Shown: piece after piece, positions 43,172 through 52,362 of the stretch
Layout: the number at the start of each line of letters is the position of its first letter
How positions within the stretch are numbered: the first letter of the stretch is position 1
From: Pelagibius sp.
GTDB taxonomy: Bacteria; Pseudomonadota; Alphaproteobacteria; Kiloniellales; Kiloniellaceae
Reading direction: 5' to 3'
Assembly (NCBI GenBank): GCA_028280305.1
Contig: JANQMC010000012.1
Location: 273,846 to 337,845 of the forward strand
DNA: 64,000 bases
Made by a program: the position numbers and the translations under genes
The notes under the pieces: generated by a model
The model's database searches: none
The model's input: only the letters and a program-made list of their open reading frames with translations
Told to the model about the DNA's origin: nothing

Positions 43172-43473
43172 CAGAATGATTCATGAATCATTAAGCTGTT
43201 AACCATTTGTTTACCATCTCCGGAACATACTTGTTTCACGGTTCATCGACCGTCTCCTGAAATTGATTGCATCGACCTCTCAAAAGCCCCGCCTCCCCGG
43301 CGGGGCTTTTCCTTATTTTGAGACCGACTCGGGTTTAAGGCCGGTTCGGGTGGCCGGCGCGAGCAGGATCAGCCGCTCTTCGCGCAACCGACTATTCTCC
43401 GCCGCGCACTTGCCCGGATCGCGCGGCAAAGCTAGACAGAAGCCTGGAATCCAACGTCCACAGGAGTGATTCG
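43172..43473. other. Intergenic region with terminator and lipoprotein promoter
   Basis: This 300-base stretch has no gene. It is locally AT-rich near 43190-43230, contains a strong bidirectional terminator at 43282-43310, and must carry the promoter of the lipoprotein gene at 43474. No other repeat was seen. Confidence 0.5.
43282..43310. terminator. Strong bidirectional terminator
   Basis: A perfect 12-base stem AAAAGCCCCGCC / GGCGGGGCTTTT with a 5-base loop, with A tract on one side and T tract on the other, can stop transcription from either direction. It separates the unknown exported-protein gene from the lipoprotein gene. Confidence 0.88.
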
Positions 43474-43731
43474 ATGCGTTCCGCCACAACCGCGTTTGCA
43501 TTCCTGCTGGTGCTAATGCTTGCCGGCTGCTTCGCGCCCAGCAAGGCCGATATCATCAAGAAAGCCGACGGAGCCTCAACACGCGCCGATTTGGAATCAG
43601 CACTCGGCGAACCGAGTGAGGTCTCCAAGATCGGCCCGATAGAGAAGTGGACCTACAAGGCCGCCGACGGCGCGGTGGTGTTCCTGCTGGCCGGCGACAG
43701 CATTACCTTTGAGGTAACTGAGGATCCCTAG
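43474..43731 (+). CDS. Small lipoprotein, SmpA/OmlA-like
   Basis: This 85-residue protein has a signal peptide with lipobox LAGC (lipidated Cys19), then a short domain with TRADLESALGEPSEVSKIGP and EKWTY, which recalls the SmpA/OmlA (BamE-like) pattern of small outer-membrane lipoproteins. It is too short to be full BamE. A GGAG site lies upstream. It precedes the lytic transglycosylase gene by about 130 bases. A role in the envelope is inferred. Confidence 0.75.
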   Translation: MRSATTAFAFLLVLMLAGCFAPSKADIIKKADGASTRADLESALGEPSEVSKIGPIEKWTYKAADGAVVFLLAGDSITFEVTEDP

Positions 43732-43861
43732 GCTGGGCAAAGAAGGCCAGAAGCGTGGATTGCCACGACTCTTGGGCCTATGGCACAAGAACAGCCAGTC
43801 GGGCCGCGTTCTCCAAAATGCCGGCCGCGTTGTGGCAACGTTTCGTGGGGTGACCGTTTTC

Positions 43862-45073
43862 ATGCCGAGCCTGACATCCTCTGTCAAAGCACTCGCCCTT
43901 GGCCTTGCAGTCACCTTGTGCCTGACAGCGCCCGCGACGGCGCAGCAAACCGATGCCGGGTTTGACCGCTGGCTGGATGAATTGAAGCAGGAAGCCGTTG
44001 GCAAAGGCATCCGGTCCCAGACCGTCGAGGCGGCGCTGGCCGGGGTGAAGCCCATCGAGCGGGTTCTGGAGAAAGACCGCAGTCAGCGCGAATTCACTTT
44101 GACCTTCACCCGCTACGTTCGATCCAGCGTCACCAACACCCGGGTCGACCGCGCCCGGCGTCTGTTGGAGGAGCATCGCGACCTTCTGCAGCGCATTGAG
44201 GTCAAATACGGCGTCCAGCCCCGGTTCCTGGTTTCCTTCTGGGGCCTTGAGAGCAACTTCGGCGAGTACACCGGCGGCTTTCCGGTGATCGGCGCCCTGG
44301 CGACCCTGGCCCACGATTCCCGGCGCAGCGCCTTTTTTCGCAACGAGCTGCTGAACGCCCTGCAAATCATCGACGAGGGGCTCATCGCCGTGGAGCGGAT
44401 GACCGGCTCCTGGGCCGGGGCCATGGGGCAGGTGCAGTTCATCCCTTCGACTTTCGTGAACTTCGCCGTCGACTTCGATGGCGACGGCAAGCGCGACATC
44501 TGGAACAGCCTGCCCGACATCTTCGCCTCGGCCGCCAACTACCTGTCTCAGGAAGGTTGGCGGGGTGACGAAACCTGGGGCAGGGAGGTCAGGCTTCCCG
44601 CTGGTTTCGACCACAGCCAGGCCAGTCTCAATATCGCCAAGCCGCTGCGCGAATGGGCCGAGGTACACGGCGTCACCAGGATCGACGGCAGCCCGCTGCC
44701 AAGCGCCGATCTGGATGCCGCAATGGTGTTGCCGTCAGGGCACAGGGGGCCCGCGTTCCTCGCCTACAACAACTATCGCACCATCCTGATCTGGAACCGC
44801 TCCATCCTCTACGCCCTGGCTGTGGGCCATCTTGCCGATCGCATTGCCGGCGCGCCGCCGCTCGCCTCCCTGCCGGAGGAACAGCCGATCAGCCTGAAGA
44901 TCATCGAGGAGATGCAGGCGCTCTTGAATGCCAAGGGCTTTGATGCCGGGGAGCCGGATGGTCTGGTCGGCCGTCAGACGCGCGCCGCCCTCAGCGCCTA
45001 TCAAAAATCGATCGGCGAGCCCGCCGACGGCTATCCGACGATGGAACTGATCGAGAAATTGAGAAAACCCTGA
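43862..45073 (+). CDS. Lytic murein transglycosylase, MltB type, with peptidoglycan-binding domain
   Basis: This 403-residue exported protein has a signal peptide ending in ATAQQ, an MltB-like transglycosylase domain (about residues 35-320) with catalytic Glu130 in FWGLESNFGEY and the AMGQVQFIPSTF motif, and a C-terminal peptidoglycan-binding domain 1 (about 335-400). It cleaves glycan strands to form 1,6-anhydro ends in the periplasm. The start at ATG 43862 is 9 bases after GGGG; a GTG at 43850 is possible. It has no lipobox, unlike E. coli MltB. It precedes rlpA, a second glycan-strand enzyme. Confidence 0.93.
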   Translation: MPSLTSSVKALALGLAVTLCLTAPATAQQTDAGFDRWLDELKQEAVGKGIRSQTVEAALAGVKPIERVLEKDRSQREFTLTFTRYVRSSVTNTRVDRARRLLEEHRDLLQRIEVKYGVQPRFLVSFWGLESNFGEYTGGFPVIGALATLAHDSRRSAFFRNELLNALQIIDEGLIAVERMTGSWAGAMGQVQFIPSTFVNFAVDFDGDGKRDIWNSLPDIFASAANYLSQEGWRGDETWGREVRLPAGFDHSQASLNIAKPLREWAEVHGVTRIDGSPLPSADLDAAMVLPSGHRGPAFLAYNNYRTILIWNRSILYALAVGHLADRIAGAPPLASLPEEQPISLKIIEEMQALLNAKGFDAGEPDGLVGRQTRAALSAYQKSIGEPADGYPTMELIEKLRKP

Positions 45074-45080
45074 TTCCGAT

Positions 45081-45103
45081 ATGCCGCAGCCCCTTGGCGG
45101 CAT
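45081..45103 (+). terminator. Hairpin between the transglycosylase gene and rlpA
   Basis: ATGCCGC and GCGGCAT form a 7-base stem with a 9-base loop just after the transglycosylase stop. No T tract follows, so it may act as an mRNA stabiliser rather than a terminator. Confidence 0.35.
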
Positions 45104-45170
45104 GATTGCCGGAGAAGCAAAAGACGCATAGACTACAAGAGATAGTGGGGAACGCTTGCGAGAATACAAT

Positions 45171-46169
45171 ATGGTGGCTGGGCGATGGATATCCGGGGGA
45201 TGGAAATCCGGCGCGGTACTGCTGGGCTTGATGGGAATTCTCGTGGGCTGCGCTGAAACCGAACTGGCGGTTCATAATGCAAAGCGCCTGCAACTGCCCT
45301 CCGACGCAACCCCTCCGCAACAAGGCAACTACAAGGTCGGCCGGCCCTATCAGATAAAGAACATCTGGTATTACCCGCGGGTCGACTACGACTATGACGA
45401 AACCGGCGTGGCCTCCTGGTACGGCCCCGGTTTCCACGGCAAGCGGACCGCAAACGGCGAGATCTACGACCAGAACGCCATGACCGCCGCCCATCGGACG
45501 CTGCCGATGCCGACCCTGGTGCAGGTGACAAACCTGGAAAACGGCCGCTCGATCCGGGTGCGCATCAACGATCGCGGCCCTTTTGCCCACGGCCGTATCA
45601 TCGACCTCTCAAAACGCGGTGCCGAGCTTCTGGGTTTCGTCAGACAGGGAACCGCAAAGGTCCGGGTTACCATCCTGGAACCCGAAACCCGCGAGTTGGT
45701 CAATGCCGCCAAGGGCTTGAGCCCCGATGCCGATGCACCGCCGGCGGTCCCCGTTGAAACGGTGGCGGTTCAGGAACTGCCGCCCGCCGGCGAGGCCGCA
45801 CCCGCGCCGGCAGCCGGCGCTCCCGTCAAGCCCGCACCCGTGCGAACCGCTTCTGCCGCACAGCTTCAGACCAGTGACACGGCGACTGCGCCGCTGGTCG
45901 TCAATCCACAGCCGGTCGTCACCCAGGAGGCGGTACGGCGGACGCGACTGTATGTGCAGGCCGGCGCTTTCGCCGAGATCGTCAATGCCGAGCGTATGCG
46001 CGCGCGGCTCTCTTCTCTCGGCAACGTGCAGATTGCGCGCGCCGTCGTCGGCGATACCCGTTTCTTCCGCGTTCGCCTCGGCCCGGTGCGCGATGTCGGC
46101 GAAGCCGATAAGCTGCTTGAGAGGCTCCTCTACAATGGCATCACCGATGCCAAGGTTGTTGTCGATTGA
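45171..46169 (+). CDS. rlpA: RlpA septal lytic transglycosylase lipoprotein with SPOR domain
   Basis: This 332-residue outer-membrane lipoprotein has lipobox GILVGC (lipidated Cys27), the double-psi beta-barrel catalytic domain (GVASWYGPGFHGKRTANGE; RINDRGPFAHGRIIDLSK), a Pro/Ala-rich linker of about 80 residues, and a C-terminal SPOR domain (YVQAGAFAEIVNAER to the end) that binds denuded septal glycan. It is a lytic transglycosylase acting in cell separation. ATG 45171 has a weak GAG site; a TTG at 45156 with GGGG upstream is an alternative that adds five residues. Confidence 0.93.
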   Translation: MVAGRWISGGWKSGAVLLGLMGILVGCAETELAVHNAKRLQLPSDATPPQQGNYKVGRPYQIKNIWYYPRVDYDYDETGVASWYGPGFHGKRTANGEIYDQNAMTAAHRTLPMPTLVQVTNLENGRSIRVRINDRGPFAHGRIIDLSKRGAELLGFVRQGTAKVRVTILEPETRELVNAAKGLSPDADAPPAVPVETVAVQELPPAGEAAPAPAAGAPVKPAPVRTASAAQLQTSDTATAPLVVNPQPVVTQEAVRRTRLYVQAGAFAEIVNAERMRARLSSLGNVQIARAVVGDTRFFRVRLGPVRDVGEADKLLERLLYNGITDAKVVVD

Positions 46170-46232
46170 TGTTGCGCGGGGACCTGTGCCACAGGAATGT
46201 TCAGGCCCTCTGCGCCCGGAGAAAAACGTGAA

Positions 46233-47381
46233 ATGACCCTCACCAGATCAATCATTCTGTCCTTCGCGCTGGCAGCGGCCGGCGGCTTATCGGCACCTCT
46301 GGCATCCACGGCGGAGGCTCTGGAAACCCAGGCCCGCGAAGTCTTCCTGATGGACGCGAACACCAACGCCATCTTGCTCGACAAGAATTCGGAAGTCTCG
46401 ATGCCCCCGGCGTCGATGAGCAAGATCATGACGGCCTACATGGTTTTCGAACGCTTGAAAGCGGGCAGCCTGTCCCTCGACGATAAGCTGCCGGTCAGCG
46501 AGAAAGCCTGGCGCATGGGCGGTTCCAAAATGTTCGTGGAAGTCGGGGACCAAATCCGTGTCGAAGATCTGCTGCGCGGTGTGATCGTGCAATCTGGCAA
46601 CGATGCCTGCATCGTCCTGGCCGAAGGCATTGCCGGCAGCGAAGAGGCCTTTGCCGAGCAGATGACGGCCAAAGCGCGTGAGATCGGCATGACCGGCAGT
46701 ACATTCGCCAATGCGACCGGCTGGCCGCACCCGGACCACCGGATGACGGCACGTGATCTTGCGACCCTTGCCAATCGGATCATTACCGACCACCCCGAGT
46801 TCTATCACTACTACTCGGAGAAGGAATTCACCTGGACCGATATTCGCCAGGGCAACCGTAATCCGCTGCTCTACAAGAACATCGGCGCCGATGGGTTGAA
46901 GACCGGCCATACCGAGGAAGCCGGTTACGGGTTGACGGCCTCGGCGGTTCAGAACGACCGCCGGCTGATCCTTGTAGTGAACGGCCTGGGCAGCATCAAG
47001 GAACGCTCAGCCGAGTCCGAACGGCTGATGTCCTGGGGCTTCCGGGAATTCGGCAACTACGCCCTTTTCGAGAGTGGGGAGACCGTCGACGAGGCACCGG
47101 TCTGGCTTGGCGCCGAGAAAACCGTGCCCCTCGTAATGGCCGAGGATCTCGTCGTCACACTGCCGCGCAGCGTGCGTAACGGGATGAAAGTCTCCGTTGT
47201 CTATGACAGCCCCATCCCGGCACCGGTTCCTTCTGGGCAGGAGATCGCTACCCTGCGGGTCTCCTGGCCGGACGGCGTGCCGGTTGAAGTACCGCTGATG
47301 GCCGGCGAAGACGTCGAGCAGCTCGGGCCCTTTGGACGGATTGCGGCCAGCATCAAGTTCCTGCTGCTGGGAACCCCTTGA
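46233..47381 (+). CDS. D-alanyl-D-alanine carboxypeptidase (penicillin-binding protein 5/6 type)
   Basis: This 382-residue serine peptidase removes the terminal D-Ala from peptidoglycan pentapeptides. The signal peptide ends near AEALE; the three active-site motifs are SMSK (Ser61, Lys64), SGN in VQSGNDA and KTG in DGLKTGHT. A C-terminal beta-rich domain (about 275-360) and an amphipathic tail (RIAASIKFLLLG) for membrane attachment are present. A CGGAG site precedes ATG 46233. Its stop overlaps the tmk TTG start, joining cell-wall and DNA-precursor genes in one transcript. Confidence 0.94.
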   Translation: MTLTRSIILSFALAAAGGLSAPLASTAEALETQAREVFLMDANTNAILLDKNSEVSMPPASMSKIMTAYMVFERLKAGSLSLDDKLPVSEKAWRMGGSKMFVEVGDQIRVEDLLRGVIVQSGNDACIVLAEGIAGSEEAFAEQMTAKAREIGMTGSTFANATGWPHPDHRMTARDLATLANRIITDHPEFYHYYSEKEFTWTDIRQGNRNPLLYKNIGADGLKTGHTEEAGYGLTASAVQNDRRLILVVNGLGSIKERSAESERLMSWGFREFGNYALFESGETVDEAPVWLGAEKTVPLVMAEDLVVTLPRSVRNGMKVSVVYDSPIPAPVPSGQEIATLRVSWPDGVPVEVPLMAGEDVEQLGPFGRIAASIKFLLLGTP

Positions 47382-48055
47382 GCGACACGACGGCAACGGC
47401 AGGCAAGGCAAGGGGCCGCTTCATCACTCTGGAAGGCGGCGAGGGGGCCGGCAAATCCACCCAGCAAAAGCTTCTTGCCGCTTGGCTGCGCGAGCAAGGC
47501 GTAACGGTGGTGGAAACGCGGGAGCCCGGGGGCAGCCCCGGTGCCGAGCAGATCCGCGACCTCTTGGTAACCGGTGAGGCGGGCCGCTGGGATGCCTTGA
47601 CCGAAACGCTTCTGCACTTCGCCGCCCGCCGCGACCATGTCATCAAGACCATCGAGCCCGCCCTGGCCCGCGGTAACTGGGTGGTTTGCGACCGCTTCGT
47701 CGACTCGACCCTGGCCTATCAGGGCTTCGGACATGAACTGGGCCGGGAGCCCGTCGATAAGCTGCGCGCGCTTGTCCTGGACCGCCTGATGCCGGACCTG
47801 ACGCTGATCCTCGACCTTCCGGTCGCTGATGGCCTGGAGCGCGCGCGCCAGCGGGCGACGTCCACCACTGCTGCCGAAGATCGCTATGAGACCATGGATC
47901 GCGCTTTTCACGAGCGGCTGCGCCGGGGCTTCCACGAAATCGCGGCAGACGAACCGCAACGCTGCATTCTCGTCGATGCCGCCGGGACGGCGGAGTCCGT
48001 CGCTGATAAGATCAGGGTGATCGTAGCCGAGAAGCATGAGGACACCTTGTCGTGA
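47378..48055 (+). CDS. tmk: Thymidylate kinase
   Basis: This 225-residue enzyme phosphorylates dTMP to dTDP with ATP. The P-loop is EGGEGAGKST, the DR(Y/F) motif is CDRFVDSTLAYQG, and the lid region contains RARQRATS. The start is TTG, overlapping the preceding stop (TTGA); the second codon onward (SDTTATAGKARGRFITLEGG) gives the expected length. Its own stop overlaps the holB GTG start. Downregulated translation from TTG/GTG starts in this chain is possible. Confidence 0.94.
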   Translation: MSDTTATAGKARGRFITLEGGEGAGKSTQQKLLAAWLREQGVTVVETREPGGSPGAEQIRDLLVTGEAGRWDALTETLLHFAARRDHVIKTIEPALARGNWVVCDRFVDSTLAYQGFGHELGREPVDKLRALVLDRLMPDLTLILDLPVADGLERARQRATSTTAAEDRYETMDRAFHERLRRGFHEIAADEPQRCILVDAAGTAESVADKIRVIVAEKHEDTLS

Positions 48056-49134
48056 GCGACAAAGAACCGGTTTGGCCCCATCCGCGGCTGACGGCCTCTC
48101 TGCGGGGCCAGGAAGCGGCGGAAGCGACTTTGCTCCAGGCGGCGGAGTCCGGCCGCTTGCCCCATGCCTGGCTGCTTTCCGGACCGCGCGGTGTCGGCAA
48201 GGCAACCCTGGCCTACCGCTTCGCGCGTTATCTGCTGGCGGAAGCGCCGGCGGAACAGGGCCTCTTCGGCGACAGCCCAACCGGCCTGGCGATCGCAGCC
48301 GAGGATCCCGTCTTCCGCCGTGTCGCAGCCTCAGGGCACAGCGACCTGATGACCCTGGAGCGTCAGGTCGACGACAAGGGCAAACTGCGGAGCGTGATTC
48401 CGGTCGAGGATGTTCGCCGCCTGCTCGGCTTTGCCCGCATGACGGCGGGAGAAGGGGGCTGGCGGGTCGCCATTGTCGACTCCATAGACGAGACCAACCG
48501 CAACGCCGCCAATGCCCTTCTGAAAATCCTGGAGGAACCGCCGCCGCGCTGCATCCTGCTGCTGGTGAGCCACGCCCCGGGCAGCCTCCTGCCGACCATC
48601 CGCTCGCGCTGCTGCCAGCTGCCGCTGGCGCCCTTGGCAGAATCCGTGGTTGCTGAACTGCTCCAGGCACACCAGCCCGAGCTTGAGCCAGACGAAGCCG
48701 CTGCACTGGCCCGGCTGGCCGACGGCAGCATCGGCCGCGCCCTGGCTCTGGCCCGTCATGGCGGACTGGAGCTCTATCAAGACCTGATCGCCCTGATCGC
48801 CACCCTGCCGCGGATCGACGTGAAGGCCCTGCACGCCCTGGCGGACAAGTGGGGCCAAAACCGCAACCCGACGGCCTTTCAGACCGGAATGGAGCTCTTG
48901 ATCTGGTGGCTGGGACGCCTGATCCGTTCGGGGTCGACCGGCGCCGCCCTGGTCGAGGTTGTGCCCGGCGAGGCGGAGCTGGCCCGGCGCCTGCTGGCCG
49001 GGCGCCCCCTTGCGCAATGGCTTGGCCTGTGGGAGAAGATCAGCCGCCTTTTTGCCAGGACCGAGGCAGCCAATCTGGACCGGAAACAGGTGGTTTTGAC
49101 CGCTTTCCTGGATTTGGAGAACGCGGCTTCCTAG
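48052..49134 (+). CDS. holB: DNA polymerase III subunit delta prime
   Basis: This 360-residue clamp-loader subunit starts at GTG 48052 in a GTGA overlap with tmk. It has the AAA+ Walker A GPRGVGKAT, the sensor 1 region and the signature IRSRCCQL for SRC, followed by the collar domain. The delta prime subunit opens and loads the beta clamp as part of the replisome. The tmk-holB-metG-tatD-MBL order is common in alphaproteobacteria and supports the call. Confidence 0.92.
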   Translation: MSDKEPVWPHPRLTASLRGQEAAEATLLQAAESGRLPHAWLLSGPRGVGKATLAYRFARYLLAEAPAEQGLFGDSPTGLAIAAEDPVFRRVAASGHSDLMTLERQVDDKGKLRSVIPVEDVRRLLGFARMTAGEGGWRVAIVDSIDETNRNAANALLKILEEPPPRCILLLVSHAPGSLLPTIRSRCCQLPLAPLAESVVAELLQAHQPELEPDEAAALARLADGSIGRALALARHGGLELYQDLIALIATLPRIDVKALHALADKWGQNRNPTAFQTGMELLIWWLGRLIRSGSTGAALVEVVPGEAELARRLLAGRPLAQWLGLWEKISRLFARTEAANLDRKQVVLTAFLDLENAAS

Positions 49135-49191
49135 TGCGGATGAGGCGAGGCCGGCACCTGGCCCCCCGGTCGCCCCCGATGGAGATCTCTG

Positions 49192-50739
49192 ATGACGGCA
49201 GGAAAGCCGGCGTACTACGTCACGACCCCGATTTACTATGTGAACGATGCGCCGCATATCGGCCACGCTTACACCACGCTGGCCTGTGACGTACTGGCCC
49301 GGTTCAAGCGCCTGGACGGTTATCAGGTTCACTTCCTGACCGGCACCGACGAGCATGGCCAGAAGGTCGAGAAATCCGCCGAGGCGGCCGGCATCGATCC
49401 ACAGGCCTTCACCGACAAGGTCTCCCAGAACTTCCGCGATCTCTCCGGTCTGCTGAACTTCTCCAACGACGACTTCATCCGCACCACCGAGGAACGCCAC
49501 AAGCGGTCCTGCCAGGCACTCTGGCAGAAACTGGTCGAAGCCGGCGATATCTACCTCGGCAGCTATGCCGGCTGGTATGCCGTGCGCGACGAGGCCTACT
49601 ATGCCGAGAGCGAGCTTGAGGACGGCGAAGACGGCAAGAAGATCGCCCCCTCCGGCGCCGAATGCGAGTGGGTCGAGGAGGAGTCCTACTTCTTCCGTCT
49701 CTCGGCCTGGGGCGAGCGCCTGCTGAAGCTCTATGAAGAGCAACCCGACTTCATCCTTCCGGCGAGCCGCCGCAACGAGGTGATAAGCTTCGTGAAGGGT
49801 GGGCTGAAAGATCTCTCCATCAGCCGCACCACTTTCGGCTGGGGCATTCCGGTGCCCGATGCGCCGGGCCACATCATGTACGTCTGGCTCGATGCCCTGA
49901 CCAACTACATCACCGCCGTCGGTTATCCCGATGCGGAGTCCGAGAACTTCAAGACCTTCTGGCCCGCCGACGTTCATATGGTCGGCAAGGACATCCTTCG
50001 TTTTCACGCCGTCTACTGGCCGGCATTTTTGATGGCGGCCGGCGTGCCGACACCCAAAAGGGTTTTTGCCCACGGTTGGTGGACCAACGAGGGCGAGAAG
50101 ATGTCCAAGACACTGCGCAACGCCCTGGTGCCGGCGGAGCTCGTGGAGACCTATGGTCTGGATCAGCTACGCTATTTCCTGCTGCGTGAAGTGCCTTTCG
50201 GCAACGACGGCGACTTCTCGCGCAGCGCCATGGTCGGGCGTATGAACTATGACCTTGCCAATCAGTTCGGCAATCTGGCCCAGCGTGTGCTGTCCATGAT
50301 TGCCAAGAACTGCGGCGGGCAGCTGCCGCAGCCGGGCGATCTGGACGCCGACGATGAGGCGATGCTGGATCAGGCAACGGGGTTGCTGCAGGACCTGCGC
50401 AAGGAGCTGGACGTTCAGCAATTCCACATCGCTCTGACCAAGACCTGGGAGGTGGTTTCCGCCGCCAACCGCTACATCGATCACGCAGCGCCCTGGAAAC
50501 TGAAAAAAAGCGATCCGGCGCGCATGGCAACGGTTCTCTATGTGTTGGCGGACACCATCCGCCAGCTCGCGATTCTCTGCCAGCCGGTGATGCCGGATGC
50601 GATGGAGAAGATGCTGGACCAGCTCGCGGTCGACACGGCGGAGCGCGACTTTGCCGCCCTGCAGACCCGGCTGACGCCGGGCACCGCCTTGCCGGCCCCC
50701 GAAGGGATCTTTCCCCGCTTTATCGAGGAAGAGGCCTGA
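49192..50739 (+). CDS. metG: Methionyl-tRNA synthetase
   Basis: This 515-residue class I synthetase charges tRNA-Met. The HIGH motif is PHIGHAY and the KMSKS motif is EKMSKTL; the anticodon-binding helical domain is at about residues 360-515. It lacks the C-terminal tRNA-binding EMAP domain found in larger versions, giving the short form usual in alphaproteobacteria. It has no T-box leader in the 57-base upstream gap. It is followed 3 bases later by the tatD gene. Confidence 0.96.
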   Translation: MTAGKPAYYVTTPIYYVNDAPHIGHAYTTLACDVLARFKRLDGYQVHFLTGTDEHGQKVEKSAEAAGIDPQAFTDKVSQNFRDLSGLLNFSNDDFIRTTEERHKRSCQALWQKLVEAGDIYLGSYAGWYAVRDEAYYAESELEDGEDGKKIAPSGAECEWVEEESYFFRLSAWGERLLKLYEEQPDFILPASRRNEVISFVKGGLKDLSISRTTFGWGIPVPDAPGHIMYVWLDALTNYITAVGYPDAESENFKTFWPADVHMVGKDILRFHAVYWPAFLMAAGVPTPKRVFAHGWWTNEGEKMSKTLRNALVPAELVETYGLDQLRYFLLREVPFGNDGDFSRSAMVGRMNYDLANQFGNLAQRVLSMIAKNCGGQLPQPGDLDADDEAMLDQATGLLQDLRKELDVQQFHIALTKTWEVVSAANRYIDHAAPWKLKKSDPARMATVLYVLADTIRQLAILCQPVMPDAMEKMLDQLAVDTAERDFAALQTRLTPGTALPAPEGIFPRFIEEEA

Positions 50740-50742
50740 GTC

Positions 50743-51558
50743 ATGGCCGCTTCCGTGTCATCCGAAGAGGCCGCTCCGGGGCTGGTCGATTCCCATTGCC
50801 ACCTCGACTACCTGGCCAAGGACGGCGACCTGGGGCCGGTGGTCGAGCGGGCGCAAGCTGCCGGGGTCGGGACCTTGGTGACGATCTGCACCAAGATCAG
50901 CGAGTTCGACACGATCCGCGCGATCGCCGAACGCTTTCCCTCGGTCTTCTGCTCGGTCGGCGTGCACCCGCATGAGGCCGGGCAGGAAGGCCAGCAAGAC
51001 GCCGGGCGCCTGCTGGAACTGGCAGCCTATGAGAAGGTGGTCGGGATTGGCGAGACCGGCCTCGACTACTACTACGAACACTCGCCGCGCGAAGCGCAGC
51101 AGGTGAGCTTTCGCGCCCATATCGAGGCCAGCCGCAAGACCGGGCTGCCGCTCATCGTGCATGCCCGCGACGCCGATGACGATACCGTGGCGATCCTGCA
51201 GGAAGAATATGCAAAGGGTCCTTTCCCGGGTGTCATCCACTGCTTTACGGCCGGGCCCGAACTGGCCCGCGCGGCCCTCGACATCGGCTTCTACATCTCT
51301 CTGGCCGGCATCGTGACCTTCAAATCCGCCCAGGCGCTTCGCGATACCGTGGCCGAGGTGCCGCTCGACCGTTTGCTGGTGGAAACCGACTCGCCGTATC
51401 TGGCGCCGGTGCCCAAGCGCGGCAAGACCAACGAGCCGGCCAATGTCGCCTACACGGCAGCAGCCCTGGCAGCATTGAAAGACATGCCTGAGGAAGACTT
51501 TGCCGCACTCACGACCGACAACTTCTTTCAGCTTTTCAGCCGTGCCCGGCGGGCCTGA
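50743..51558 (+). CDS. tatD: TatD-family metal-dependent hydrolase
   Basis: This 271-residue TIM-barrel hydrolase binds two metal ions through DSHCHLDY at residue 15, GETGLDYYY near 105, VHARD near 140 and ETDSPYL near 215. TatD proteins act as 3'-5' DNA exonucleases or phosphodiesterases in the cytoplasm. It follows metG with 3 bases between, the typical order. It is clearly co-transcribed with the MBL gene 9 bases downstream. Confidence 0.93.
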   Translation: MAASVSSEEAAPGLVDSHCHLDYLAKDGDLGPVVERAQAAGVGTLVTICTKISEFDTIRAIAERFPSVFCSVGVHPHEAGQEGQQDAGRLLELAAYEKVVGIGETGLDYYYEHSPREAQQVSFRAHIEASRKTGLPLIVHARDADDDTVAILQEEYAKGPFPGVIHCFTAGPELARAALDIGFYISLAGIVTFKSAQALRDTVAEVPLDRLLVETDSPYLAPVPKRGKTNEPANVAYTAAALAALKDMPEEDFAALTTDNFFQLFSRARRA

Positions 51559-51567
51559 GAGGATGCC

Positions 51568-52362
51568 ATGAAGCTGACGGTGTTGGGCTGCGGCGGTTCC
51601 GGCGGCGTGCCGGTCGCCGGGCGTGAGGCCGGCGGCACCTGGGGTGTTGCAAAACCCGACAACCCGAAAAACCGACGCTCGCGGGTTTCCGTATTGATCG
51701 AGGGCGCAGGGGAGGAACCCGGAACCACAGCCCGCATCCTCATCGATACCTCGCCGGACCTGCGCCAGCAGATTTTGGACAACGACATAACCGCGCTCGA
51801 TGCCGTGCTCTATACCCATGCCCATGCCGACCACAGTCACGGCCTGGATGAACTGCGCGGCATCGTCTATTCCCGGCGAAAGCCGATCGACGCCTATATG
51901 GACGCGCAGACCCGGGCCGCGCTGACAACACGCTTTGCCTATGCGTTCTGCTCCAGCCGCACAGCCGATAACCTCTATCCGGCCTTGCTGGACGATCATG
52001 TGATCGACGGGGATTTCAGGGTCGGCAACATCCCGGTGACCGCCTTCACCCAGCAGCATGGCGCCGACCCCAGCCTCGGGTTCCGCTGCGGCGATATCGC
52101 CTATTCGACCGATGCTTCTGCGCTGGATGAGCAAGCCTTTGCCGCGCTCGACGGCGTGAAACTCTGGGTCGTCGATTGTCTAAGAGACGACCCGCATCCG
52201 ACCCATTCCCATGTCGCGCAGACGCTGGAGTGGATCGCCAGGGTGAAACCGCAGCGGGCCATCCTGACCCATATGAACGAGAAGCTCGACTACGACGAAC
52301 TGCTGAGCCGTTGCCCGCCGGGGGTCGAGCCGGGATACGACGGATTGACCGTGGAAATCTAG
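51568..52362 (+). CDS. MBL-fold metallohydrolase (PhnP-like phosphodiesterase group)
   Basis: This 264-residue hydrolase carries the metallo-beta-lactamase metal motif THAHADHSHG (near residue 88), a later D in STDAS and a HLxH-like HSHV/THMNEK. The opening LTVLGCGGSGGVPV is typical of the PhnP-like group found after tatD in alphaproteobacteria. Activity on cyclic nucleotides or phosphoribosyl cyclic phosphates is family knowledge; the natural substrate is unknown. It ends in a 4-base overlap with the convergent peptide binding-protein gene. Confidence 0.9.
   Translation: MKLTVLGCGGSGGVPVAGREAGGTWGVAKPDNPKNRRSRVSVLIEGAGEEPGTTARILIDTSPDLRQQILDNDITALDAVLYTHAHADHSHGLDELRGIVYSRRKPIDAYMDAQTRAALTTRFAYAFCSSRTADNLYPALLDDHVIDGDFRVGNIPVTAFTQQHGADPSLGFRCGDIAYSTDASALDEQAFAALDGVKLWVVDCLRDDPHPTHSHVAQTLEWIARVKPQRAILTHMNEKLDYDELLSRCPPGVEPGYDGLTVEI

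Noticed and set aside
49135..49191. Riboswitch or T-box leader before metG
   Set aside because: The gap is only 57 bases with no structured conserved element.
48331..50073. Long antisense frame (580 codons) across holB and metG
   Set aside because: It crosses a gene boundary, lacks motifs and mirrors two essential genes.
50758..52134. Antisense frame (458 codons) across tatD and the MBL gene
   Set aside because: Same reasoning: mirror of two well-supported coding genes.
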